This document shows positions 28,954-35,851 of a DNA stretch of 47,355 bases, piece after piece. Position numbers and translations under genes: made by a program. The notes below the pieces were generated by a model. That model made no database searches. It was not told the origin of the DNA and saw only the letters and a list, made by a program, of their open reading frames with translations. The first letter of the stretch is position 1; the number at the start of each line of letters is the position of its first letter. Source of the DNA: Nocardiopsis prasina DSM 43845 (GTDB taxonomy: Bacteria; Actinomycetota; Actinomycetes; Streptosporangiales; Streptosporangiaceae); contig NZ_ANAE01000098.1 in NCBI RefSeq assembly GCF_000341265.1, forward strand, positions 1-47,355, written 5' to 3'.

Positions 28954-29139
28954 GACCGCTTGGTGGCCCCCGGAGGGTCTCCACCCAGCGATCCGACGTG
29001 TCGGAGGCGTAGACGGGACCGATCCGTGGGCGGCGCGGGACGCGGGCTATATCGTGTACGTGTAGTGTCCGGACCGCCCGGCAAAGGGGTTCGGTCCACC
29101 CGATACCCTTGTTCGGAGAATGACAGAGAGGCGGCGAAG

Positions 29140-30024
29140 GTGGATATCGCTCAATTGCGTCAGGGGAGTGGACCCACCGTGCGTCGCATGCTCCTCGGGC
29201 ACCAGCTGAGGAAGCATCGGGAGCGCAGCGGCCTCACGCGTGAGGCGGCCGGTGAGAAGATTCGCGCCTCCGCCTCCAAGATCAGCTGCATGGAACTCGG
29301 CCGGGTCGGATTCAAGACCCGTGATATCGAGGACCTCCTGAAGTTGTACGGCGTCACGGACCGCAAGCTGCTCAAGCAATTCCGGGAACTGGCCGCCGAA
29401 TCCAACAAGCCCGGTTGGTGGAAGGAGTACGGCGACGCCCTCCACAAGTGGTTCATCCGCTACGTGGGCTTCGAGGAGGCCGCCGACCAGATCCGGATCT
29501 ACGAGTCCCAGTTCGTGCCCGGCCTGCTCCAGACCGAGGAGTACGCCCGCGAGATCATCTCCGGCGGCGTCGACACGGACATGGTGACCGAGCAGCGCAT
29601 CCAGGCCAGACTCACCAGACAGAAGCACCTGGAAGCCGGGAAGAAGATGTGGATCATCCTCGACGAGGCGGCCGTGCGCCGTCCCATCGGGGGCAGGGAG
29701 CGCGGCCCGGCGATCATGGGCGGCCAGCTCCGTCACCTGATCCACCTCTGCGAGAACCACGAGAACGTCACCCTCCAGATCATCCCCTTCGAGGTGGGTG
29801 CGCACGCGGCGGAGGCCGGTTCCTTCACGCTGCTGCGCTACTCCGAGTTCGAACTCTCCGACATCGTCTACCTCGAACAGCTCACCGACGGCGAGGTCAT
29901 CGACAAGCCCGCCACGGTGGAGGCCTACACCAAGGCCATGACGCGGCTCAGCGTCTCCGCCGCCACCCCCGACGAGACCCTCTCCTTCCTCAAGGACATG
30001 TTGAAGGACCTCGAAGGCAACTGA
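29140..30024 (+). CDS. XRE-family regulator with DUF5753 domain (WhiJ-like)
   Basis: A 294-aa DNA-binding regulator. The N-terminal helix-turn-helix (about residues 18-75) contains LRKHRERSGLTREAAGEKI and ASKISCMELG. The rest matches the DUF5753 domain, with YESQFVPGLLQTEEYAR, a LTRQKHLE segment and the VTLQIIPFEVGAHAA strand. In Streptomyces such proteins (WhiJ type) pair with small DUF397 proteins and control development. Start GTG 29140 follows AGAGAGG at a good distance; the longer upstream frame has no homology. It is flanked by a HATPase gene upstream and a convergent DUF397 gene downstream. Its own promoter region lacks the 12-bp palindrome found ahead of both neighbours. Confidence 0.88.
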   Translation: MDIAQLRQGSGPTVRRMLLGHQLRKHRERSGLTREAAGEKIRASASKISCMELGRVGFKTRDIEDLLKLYGVTDRKLLKQFRELAAESNKPGWWKEYGDALHKWFIRYVGFEEAADQIRIYESQFVPGLLQTEEYAREIISGGVDTDMVTEQRIQARLTRQKHLEAGKKMWIILDEAAVRRPIGGRERGPAIMGGQLRHLIHLCENHENVTLQIIPFEVGAHAAEAGSFTLLRYSEFELSDIVYLEQLTDGEVIDKPATVEAYTKAMTRLSVSAATPDETLSFLKDMLKDLEGN

Positions 30025-30071
30025 CACCGGTACCGAGGCCGCCCCCCCGCCCGGCCGGTCCACACACGCGT

Positions 30072-30103
30072 GAAGGGCTCCGTCCGTTCGGACGGAGCCC
30101 TTC
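30072..30103. terminator. Strong hairpin terminator between XRE and DUF397 genes
   Basis: GAAGGGCTCCGTCC-GTTC-GGACGGAGCCCTTC, a 14-bp perfect stem with a 4-base loop, lies 47 bases after the XRE stop and 108 bases past the convergent DUF397 stop. It can serve both strands. Confidence 0.88.
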
Positions 30104-30211
30104 GGTGTTCGTGGAGCCCCTGCGGCCTGGGAGAGAGCAAGGGTGAGGCATACCAGGCCGTTGCTGACGCACCGCCCCGGGGTGCGCCGGTCAGGAGTCG
30201 GGGAACACGCC

Positions 30212-30445
30212 CTAGCCGAGCAGATTGTCGAAGTCGCCGTCCTTGGCGCCCAGGATGAGGCAGTCGATCTCCTCCTGGGTGTAGACCAGGGCCGGTCCGG
30301 TCGGGAAGCGCGAGTTGCGCATGGCGATCGAACCGTCGTTGAGGCGGGCCATCTCGACGCAGGCGCCCTGTGAGTTGCTGCGCTTGGCCTTCTGCCAGGA
30401 GGCCTCGGTCAGCTCGGTCGCGCGGATGCCGTTGTGTGCGGTCAT
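30212..30445 (-). CDS. DUF397 protein, partner of XRE/DUF5753 regulator
   Basis: A 77-aa small protein with the whole DUF397 pattern: ASWQKAKRSNSQGACVEMA, VAMRNS-like IAMRNSRFP, and a C-terminal FDNLL after a short acidic stretch. DUF397 proteins act with XRE/DUF5753 regulators, probably by direct binding. AAGGAGC lies 8-9 bases before the ATG. It is convergent with the XRE gene and driven by a promoter that carries the ATGCACGTGCAT palindrome shared with the HATPase gene. Confidence 0.9.
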   Translation of the reverse strand: MTAHNGIRATELTEASWQKAKRSNSQGACVEMARLNDGSIAMRNSRFPTGPALVYTQEEIDCLILGAKDGDFDNLLG

Positions 30446-30488
30446 GTTCGTCTAGCTCCTTGGTCTCTCTGAGGGGATGTGCGTACCG

Positions 30489-30560
30489 ATGCACTGACAG
30501 ATGCACGTGCATCAGCACTGACACTCTTCCGAGCATAGCGTGACCATCGCCACTTGTCCG
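30489..30560 (-). promoter_or_regulatory. Promoter plus ATGCACGTGCAT operator (copy 2)
   Basis: Read on the minus strand, CGGACA (30555-30560), a 17-bp spacer and TATGCT (30532-30537) form a good promoter for the DUF397 gene. Nineteen bases past the -10 lies ATGCACGTGCAT (30501-30512), extended by flanking G and C to a 14-bp palindrome. It is bracketed by two direct copies of GCACTGACA (30491-30499 and 30515-30523, 24 bp apart), and an extra ATGCAC half sits at 30489-30494. Confidence 0.65.
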
Positions 30561-30589
30561 GAGCTTTGTGAGGATGTAAGCGCCATGTA

Positions 30590-30614
30590 ATCGGGATGCC
30601 TTTCGGTATCCGAT
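30590..30614. other. Bulged hairpin in the DUF397-znuA gap
   Basis: ATCGGGATGCC-TTTC-GGTATCCGAT can pair as a stem of about 10 pairs, one of them G-T, with a single bulged G. It lies in the 313-bp gap between the DUF397 start and the znuA stop. It may be a second terminator or just chance; nothing else is seen in that stretch beyond the listed promoter and terminator. Confidence 0.35.
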
Positions 30615-30707
30615 CAAGCCCATTTCGATGCAGGTCAGGCCCTTTGTGACGATCGCGGAACCGTTATTGGAAAGGGCGCCCCGCATTGAATGTCCTGTGG
30701 TAGCAAA

Positions 30708-30734
30708 AGGCCCCGCCGGTATCCGACGGGGCCT
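30708..30734 (-). terminator. Intrinsic terminator of znuA
   Basis: On the minus strand, AGGCCCCG...CGGGGCCT with inner CGG/CCG pairing forms a stem directly followed by TTTT, 25 bases after the znuA stop. It is the most classical intrinsic terminator in the window. Confidence 0.85.
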
Positions 30735-30758
30735 CGTTGGGGGGTGCGCCCCCTCGAC

Positions 30759-31787
30759 TCACTCGCAGGAGAGTGCGGCGGTCAACGCGTCCAGGTTGCC
30801 GAGCATGATCGACGGGTAGTCGTCGCCGGGCGACCGGTCGGTGACGCCCTCCAGCGGGTCGAGCACCTCCACCCGAGCGCCGGTCTCGGCGGCGATGGTG
30901 TCAGCGGTGGCGGCGGGCATCAGCGGTTCGGTGAAGATCGTCGTGATGTCGCGCTCCCTGACGACGTCCGTGATCGCGGCGATCTGGGCGGGGGAGGGCT
31001 CGGTCTCGGGGTCCACCCCACTGACCCCGATCTGCTCCAGGTCGTACTGTTCGGTCAGGTAGGTGAAGGCGGTGTGGCCGACCACCACCTCGCGGTGCTC
31101 GCAGGTGGCCAGGCCGTCCTCGTAGGCATCGCCGATGGTGGAGAGTTCGCCGACGACGCGCTCGGCCCCCTCCTGGTAGCGGTCGGCTCCCTCGGGGTCG
31201 ATCTCGCCCATCCGCTGGGCCAGGGCCTCGGCGGACTCCTTCATGAGGTCCACGTCCAGCCAGAAGTGCGGGTCGAGGTCGCCGTGGTCGTGACCGTCGT
31301 CCTCGGCGTGCCCCCCGTCCTCCTCCTCGTGCCCATGGTCGTGATCGTGATCGTGGTCGTGTTCGTCCTCCGCGTGTTCGTCCTCCGCGTGGTCGTCTGC
31401 GCCAGCGGCCGGGCGGAGCTCGACGATGTCGGCCACGTCGAGAGCGGCCCCCTCGGCCTCCTGGTTGACCGCCTCGTCCACCGCGGGCTGGAGTCCCTGG
31501 ACGTAGAAGGCGATGTCGGCCTCACTGACCTCGGCGATCTGTCGGCCGGTCAGCTCGAGGTCGTGCGGTTCGGTGCCCGGCTCCGTGAGCTGGACGACGG
31601 CGACGCCGTCGCCACCGATCTCCTGCGCCAGCCACTCCAGCGGATACACGCCGGTGACCACGGTCAGGTCCGCGTCGGCGGGGGAGACGCCGTCCTCGTC
31701 GGTCCCGCCTCCGCCGGTTCCGCACCCGGTGACGAACAGGAGTGTGGTGGCGCCGAGGGCGGCGGCGCGCGCGATGGGAGTTCTCAT
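30759..31787 (-). CDS. znuA: Zinc ABC transporter substrate-binding lipoprotein (ZnuA)
   Basis: A 342-aa cluster A-I solute-binding protein. The signal peptide ends in lipobox LFVTGC, giving a membrane-anchored lipoprotein. Metal-ligand His positions typical of ZnuA are seen in EPHDLEL, DPHFWLD and VVGHTAFTYL. A His/Asp/Glu-rich loop (about residues 130-170), with the repeat DHDHDHDHGH, is the zinc-gathering loop of this family. No ZnuB or ZnuC gene is in the window, so the permease and ATPase must be elsewhere. ATG 31787 coincides with the predicted transcription start, so the mRNA is probably leaderless. A Zur-box-like dyad overlaps the promoter. Confidence 0.92.
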   Translation of the reverse strand: MRTPIARAAALGATTLLFVTGCGTGGGGTDEDGVSPADADLTVVTGVYPLEWLAQEIGGDGVAVVQLTEPGTEPHDLELTGRQIAEVSEADIAFYVQGLQPAVDEAVNQEAEGAALDVADIVELRPAAGADDHAEDEHAEDEHDHDHDHDHGHEEEDGGHAEDDGHDHGDLDPHFWLDVDLMKESAEALAQRMGEIDPEGADRYQEGAERVVGELSTIGDAYEDGLATCEHREVVVGHTAFTYLTEQYDLEQIGVSGVDPETEPSPAQIAAITDVVRERDITTIFTEPLMPAATADTIAAETGARVEVLDPLEGVTDRSPGDDYPSIMLGNLDALTAALSCE

Positions 31788-31793
31788 GGACCC

Positions 31794-31822
31794 ATCATCG
31801 GGACAATGAAAACGGTTGTCAA
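31794..31822 (-). promoter_or_regulatory. znuA promoter with overlapping Zur box
   Basis: On the minus strand, a consensus TTGACA (31817-31822), 17-bp spacer and GATGAT (31794-31799) form the promoter; the start point would be the A of the ATG at 31787. TGAAAACGGTTGTCA (31807-31821, + strand) is a 7-1-7 inverted repeat with one mismatch. It agrees at 11 of 15 positions with the Streptomyces Zur core as I remember it. Zinc-loaded Zur bound here would block the -35. Confidence 0.75.
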
Positions 31823-31867
31823 TTTGTCGGCCTTGTCGGGAAGCTCCCTGGCCTGCCACAACCCCGT

Positions 31868-32539
31868 TCAGGTGCTCTCCGCGAACCGCTCCACGTCGTC
31901 GGTGCGCCCGGCCACGACGATCACGTCACCCTTGTGGAGGACGGTCTCCTGGGTCGCGTAGGTGAAGGACGCCCCCACCCGCTTCACCGACACCACGGTG
32001 ATCCCGAACTGCTGGCGTACCCGTGTCTCCCGCAGCGTCCTGCCCAGCAGCGACTTCGGCGCCCGGGTCTTGCCCAGCGCGAAGCCCGAGTCCAGGACCA
32101 CGTAGTCCAGCATCCGGCCGGACAGCAGGTGCGCCACCCGCTCGCCCATGTCGTGCTCGGGCAGTACCACGTGGTCCGCGCCGACCTGCTCCAGGATGCG
32201 CCCGTGCCTGCGGTTGGTCGCCTTCGCCCAGATCGAGGGCACACCCATGTCCACCAGCAGGGACGTGGCCAGGATGCTCTCCTCCAGGTGGCTGCCGATC
32301 GCCACCACCGCCCGCGCGTACTGGGCCGCGCCGATCTGTCGCAGCGCCTCCTCGTCGGTGACGTCGGCGACCACCGTGTGGGTGAGCGCGTCGGCGTAGG
32401 TCTGCACCAGGCGGGGGTTGGAATCCAGGCCGAGCACCTCCCAGCCGCGGTTGACCAGTTCCAGCGCGAGCGAGCTCCCGAACCGGCCGAGGCCGATGAC
32501 CAGCACGCGCTTGTCGTCTGGTCTGTCTCGGTGTGGCAT
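31868..32539 (-). CDS. ktrA: KtrA-type regulatory subunit of potassium channel (RCK domains)
   Basis: A 223-aa cytoplasmic protein with an RCK_N Rossmann domain (VIGLGRFGSSLALEL, nucleotide-binding GxGxxG at residues 16-21). It has acidic D-S-N at the end of beta-2 and a C-terminal RCK_C domain (about 140-223). With a single RCK_N domain its length fits KtrA rather than the double-length TrkA. It gates the KtrB channel in response to nucleotides. It lies 40 bp downstream of ktrB on the same strand, so they form an operon. Confidence 0.9.
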   Translation of the reverse strand: MPHRDRPDDKRVLVIGLGRFGSSLALELVNRGWEVLGLDSNPRLVQTYADALTHTVVADVTDEEALRQIGAAQYARAVVAIGSHLEESILATSLLVDMGVPSIWAKATNRRHGRILEQVGADHVVLPEHDMGERVAHLLSGRMLDYVVLDSGFALGKTRAPKSLLGRTLRETRVRQQFGITVVSVKRVGASFTYATQETVLHKGDVIVVAGRTDDVERFAEST

Positions 32540-32579
32540 GTTCTCTCTCCTCCGGGGAAGTACCGATGGGATCCCGTGC

Positions 32580-34031
32580 TCAACCGATGATGGGCCGGGC
32601 CTCGGCGAGTTCGTAGCGGCGGTGCCGGTCGCGGAAGGCCAGGGCCGTCACGAAGGTGACCGGCCCGATCCGTCCGGCCACCATCAGCACCGCCATCAGG
32701 TACTGGTTCCAGGGCGCGAGATCGGGGGTGATCCCGGTGGAGAGCCCCACCACGCCGAACGCCGACACCACCTCGAAGAGCACCTCCAGGAGGGAGTACC
32801 GGGTGGCGTACAGCATGACCAACGTGCTGGCCGCGACCACCGTCGCGGACAGGAAGACCAGGCTCAGGGCCTGGCGGATCACGTCGTAGGGAAGCTGACG
32901 ACCGAAGACGTGCACGCGGTCGTGCGCGCGGACCTCGGCCAGCACCACCAGGAAGATGACCGCGAGGGTGGCGACCTTGATCCCGCCCGCCGTCCCGGCG
33001 CTGCCGTTGCCGACGAACATCAGCATGATGGTCAGCAGCAGGGTGGAGTCCTGCATCTCGCCGGTGGGCACGGAGTTCAGGCCGCCGCTGCGCGGCATCA
33101 CCCCGGCGAAGACGCCGTCGGTGACCCTGGCCCACCAGTGCAGCTGCCCCAGGGTGTTGGGGTTGTTCCACTCCATCGTGGTGACCAGCAGCGCTCCCAC
33201 CACGAAGAGCAGGCTGGTGGTGGCGACGGTGAGCTTGGTGTGCAGGGTCCAGCGGTGCGGCGTGCGCAGCTGGCGGCGCAGCTCCAGCAGCACGGGGAAG
33301 CCGATGCCGCCGAGGATCGAGGAGAGCGCGATGGGGAAGAGGACGAGCGCGTCTCCGGAGAACCGGACGAAGCTGTCGGGGTACAGGGACATCCCGGCGT
33401 TGTTGAACGACGAGACCGCGTGGAAGACGCCGGAGTAGACCGCCTGGCCGAGGGTGAGGTCGTAGCCCAGCCACATGCGGGGGGTGATCAGGAGGAAGGT
33501 GATCGCCTGGCAGACCAGGAAGATCATCAGGACCCGGCTCACCAGGCCGCGCACGTCCCCGACCCACAGGGTGCGCATCTCTGCCTGCACGTTGAGCTGC
33601 ATCCGGAGCCCGAACCGGTGGATCACGGCGGTTCCCAGCAGCGAGGCCAGGGTCATGATGCCCATGCCGCCCGCCTGCATCAGCGCCAGAACCACGCCCT
33701 GGCCGAACCCGCTCAGGTCGTCACCGATCGAGACGACGCTGAGACCGCAGACCGCGAGCGCCGAGGTCGCAGTGAAGAAGGCCTGCTCGAAGGGGAGCCC
33801 GCGGCCGTCCGTCGTCGCCCACGGGGTGCTGAGGAGCAGGGCACCGACCAGATCCACCGTCACGAACATCAGCAGGAAGACCCGCGCGGGCTTGAGCCAG
33901 GCGCGGGGCTCCCGACTGACGTGCCGTTCGGTGGCCGGGTTCCGGTTCCGTACCGCTCCCCGCAGCGAGAACACGCCGCGTGCGAACCATCGCAGCGCCC
34001 TGGGGCGACGGCGTGCGGGCGGTCGGTTCAC
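32580..34031 (-). CDS. ktrB: KtrB/TrkH-family potassium uptake membrane subunit
   Basis: A 483-aa membrane protein with four repeated membrane-pore-membrane units. Pore-loop glycines are visible at AVCGLSVVSIG, SSFNNAGMSLY, GNGSAGTAGG and VVGLSTGITPD. A long basic N-terminal tail (about 50 residues) precedes the first helix. It forms a K+ channel with KtrA, encoded just downstream. GTG 34031 is the annotated start; an internal start nearer the first helix is possible, since no strong ribosome site is seen. The CDF exporter gene ends 121 bp upstream on the same strand. Confidence 0.9.
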   Translation of the reverse strand: MNRPPARRRPRALRWFARGVFSLRGAVRNRNPATERHVSREPRAWLKPARVFLLMFVTVDLVGALLLSTPWATTDGRGLPFEQAFFTATSALAVCGLSVVSIGDDLSGFGQGVVLALMQAGGMGIMTLASLLGTAVIHRFGLRMQLNVQAEMRTLWVGDVRGLVSRVLMIFLVCQAITFLLITPRMWLGYDLTLGQAVYSGVFHAVSSFNNAGMSLYPDSFVRFSGDALVLFPIALSSILGGIGFPVLLELRRQLRTPHRWTLHTKLTVATTSLLFVVGALLVTTMEWNNPNTLGQLHWWARVTDGVFAGVMPRSGGLNSVPTGEMQDSTLLLTIMLMFVGNGSAGTAGGIKVATLAVIFLVVLAEVRAHDRVHVFGRQLPYDVIRQALSLVFLSATVVAASTLVMLYATRYSLLEVLFEVVSAFGVVGLSTGITPDLAPWNQYLMAVLMVAGRIGPVTFVTALAFRDRHRRYELAEARPIIG

Positions 34032-34152
34032 CGTTGACGTGCCTGGTGGTCAGGGCTCCGTGACACGGGCTCTCCTCGCTCGGGGACCCGAACAATTCTG
34101 CCAAAGCCACGCGGTCCGGGCACGCCGCCCCACCGCGAGGAGTGGGAACCCC

Positions 34153-35064
34153 TCAGGGGTGCCGGGCGCCCTCGTGGTCGGCGTGGCCCGGCGGCTCCAG
34201 TTGGAGGGTGGAGTGTTCGACGTCGAAGTGCCCGGTCAGACACTCGTGCAGTTCGTCGAGCATCCTTCCGGAGTCCCTCAGGTCGTCCTCGGAGACCACC
34301 ACGTGCGCGGACATCACGGGGACACCCGAGGTGATGGTCCAGGCGTGCAGGTCGTGCACGTCGATGACGGCCGGGTGACCCATGAGGTGCGCGCGGACCT
34401 CGCTCAGGTCCATGCCCTTGGGCGTGGCCTCCAGCAGGATGTGCACGGCCTCCTTCAGCAGCGCCCACGCGCGCGGCACGATGATCGCGGCGATGCCCAG
34501 GGAGACCAGGGTGTCCGCCTGCTGCCAGCCGGTGAGCCACACGATCAGGCCGCCCACGATCACGCCGACCGAGGCCAGAGCGTCGCTCATGACCTCCAGG
34601 TAGGCGCCCTTGACATTGAGGCTCTCCTTGGCGCCCGAGCGCAGGACGAACAGCGCCACGATGTTCATGACCAGGCCGAAGGCGGCGACGACCACCATGC
34701 CGGGCCCGGACACCTCGGCGGGTTCGCTGAGTCGCTTGACCGCCTCCATCACGATGAACGCGCACAGGGCGAACAGCACGATCGCGTTGACGGCGGCGGC
34801 GAGGATCTCGGCCCGTTGGAAACCGAAGGTGCGCTTGCTGGTCGCGGGGCGCGCGGCGATCCACACGGCGGCCAGCGCGAGGGCGATCCCGAAGGAGTCG
34901 GTGACGGTGTGTCCGGCGTCCGCGAGCAGGGCGAGGCTGCCGCTGAACACGGCGCCGGTGACCTGAACGACGGCGACGACGAGCATCAATCCCAGGACCA
35001 GCGCCAACCTCCTGCTGTTGGCGGCCCCGGCGGTGATCGGGCCGTGGTCGTGTCCCGCGCCCAT
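34153..35064 (-). CDS. CDF-family divalent metal cation exporter (CzcD/ZitB-like)
   Basis: A 303-aa six-helix cation diffusion facilitator with a cytoplasmic C-terminal domain (about 215-290). The helix II metal site reads DAGHTVTDS (His and Asp present). The helix V site reads EVMSDALAS, so Glu replaces the His that many zinc/cadmium CDFs have there. A His-rich N-terminus (MGAGHDHG) and the C-terminal HADHEGARH may collect metal. ATG 35064 has GAGGAGG 6 bases upstream; the longer frame upstream is not family-like. It is divergent from the cmtR-like repressor and presumably controlled by it. Confidence 0.9.
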   Translation of the reverse strand: MGAGHDHGPITAGAANSRRLALVLGLMLVVAVVQVTGAVFSGSLALLADAGHTVTDSFGIALALAAVWIAARPATSKRTFGFQRAEILAAAVNAIVLFALCAFIVMEAVKRLSEPAEVSGPGMVVVAAFGLVMNIVALFVLRSGAKESLNVKGAYLEVMSDALASVGVIVGGLIVWLTGWQQADTLVSLGIAAIIVPRAWALLKEAVHILLEATPKGMDLSEVRAHLMGHPAVIDVHDLHAWTITSGVPVMSAHVVVSEDDLRDSGRMLDELHECLTGHFDVEHSTLQLEPPGHADHEGARHP

Positions 35065-35182
35065 GGGTTCCCTCCTCGGTTCGGTGCGAGCGGTGGCGGC
35101 GTCGCCACGGTCGCTGCGGTCTGCTGCGGTGGGCCCGCGTGATCGGTGGGCCCGGGTGTCCCCGGCCAACAGTTCAGCCTTC

Positions 35183-35228
35183 ACTGTTTATACAGCGATG
35201 ACTGTCTATACAGCAAACGATGTACAAT
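35183..35228. promoter_or_regulatory. Tandem operators and divergent promoters, CDF / cmtR-like
   Basis: Two near-identical dyads, ACTGTTTATACAG (35183-35195) and ACTGTCTATACAG (35201-35213), repeat with an 18-bp period. The first covers the CDF -10 (TATAAA on the minus strand, 35187-35192) and the second the CDF -35 region (TTGCTG, 35211-35216). On the + strand, TACAAT (35223-35228) ends 7 bases before the ATG at 35236, so the repressor mRNA should be leaderless. These are probable binding sites of the CmtR-like protein, repressing both directions until metal binds. Confidence 0.72.
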
Positions 35229-35235
35229 GATTTTC

Positions 35236-35586
35236 ATGTTGACCTCCGAGCAGCGCCTCTCCGCGATCCAGCGTCTTGGCCGCGCCCTGTCCGACCCCAC
35301 GCGGTGCCGCCTCCTCCTGGCCCTGCTGGAGGGGGCTGACTATCCGGCCGGACTCGCCGACCGGCTCGGCCTCACCCGGCAGAACGTCTCCAACCACCTC
35401 GCCTGCCTGCGCGACTGCGGACTCGTCCGGACGCAGGCGCGCGGACGCCAGGTCAGCTACGAACTCGTCGACGCGTCCCTGGCCCACGCGCTGGAGGACC
35501 TCCTCGGTGTCGTCTGGGGCACCACGCAGCCCCACGTGACCCTGGACTCCCAGGGGGAACCAGGGGAACAGGCGCCGGTCGTCTGA
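35236..35586 (+). CDS. CmtR-like ArsR-family metal-sensing repressor
   Basis: A 116-aa winged-helix protein that aligns along its length with Mycobacterium tuberculosis CmtR as I remember it (MLT start, RLGRALSDPTRCR, LTRQNVSNHLACLRDCGLV). The two Cys in the recognition helix (Cys57, Cys61) are kept. The third CmtR ligand, Cys102 in a QPC motif, is His100 in QPH here. ATG 35236 is preferred over ATG 35227 because the TACAAT box overlaps the latter and there is no ribosome site, fitting a leaderless mRNA and the CmtR start. It divergently controls the CDF exporter gene. Confidence 0.88.
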   Translation: MLTSEQRLSAIQRLGRALSDPTRCRLLLALLEGADYPAGLADRLGLTRQNVSNHLACLRDCGLVRTQARGRQVSYELVDASLAHALEDLLGVVWGTTQPHVTLDSQGEPGEQAPVV

Positions 35587-35780
35587 GTCACCGCGCCGCG
35601 CCGTCGCTCGTCCCCGGTTCGCCGGGCGGGCGCGGCACACTCCGGCGAGTTTCGGGGGGCCGGAAAGGTCCATGTGATGTCCGTTACAGGAACCCGTGCG
35701 TTCTGAGCGCACGAACACACACTTCGGGAGGGGTGACCCCCGTCCTTTTCGCAGGCGTCCCTAACTTTGGTCGGACGGGA

Positions 35781-35824
35781 CCCTGACAGAAGGCTGACAT
35801 GTCCCTGAGAGATCCCTGAACTCC
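35781..35824 (+). repeat. Four tandem 11-bp direct repeats (CTGA motif)
   Basis: CCCTGACAGAA, GGCTGACATGT, CCCTGAGAGAT and CCCTGAACTCC follow without gaps, so CTGA recurs at 35783, 35794, 35805 and 35816. An 11-bp direct-repeat layout is what OmpR/PhoP-type response regulators and SARP activators bind. The last unit abuts the expected -35 region of a TATAAC -10 box at 35846-35851, which itself has no good -35, as activator-dependent promoters often do. Confidence 0.6.
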
Positions 35825-35845
35825 CTTGTTCCGCTCAACTTCCGA

Positions 35846-35851
35846 TATAAC
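35846..35851 (+). promoter_or_regulatory. Candidate -10 box for RND gene
   Basis: TATAAC, 21 bases after the end of the 11-bp repeats. The -35 area (35823-35829) matches consensus poorly. It may drive the RND permease gene 290 bases downstream. Confidence 0.45.

Noticed and set aside
32540..34152. c-di-AMP (ydaO-type) riboswitch ahead of the potassium channel genes
   Set aside because: The gap upstream of ktrB is only 121 bp and shows no such conserved structure.
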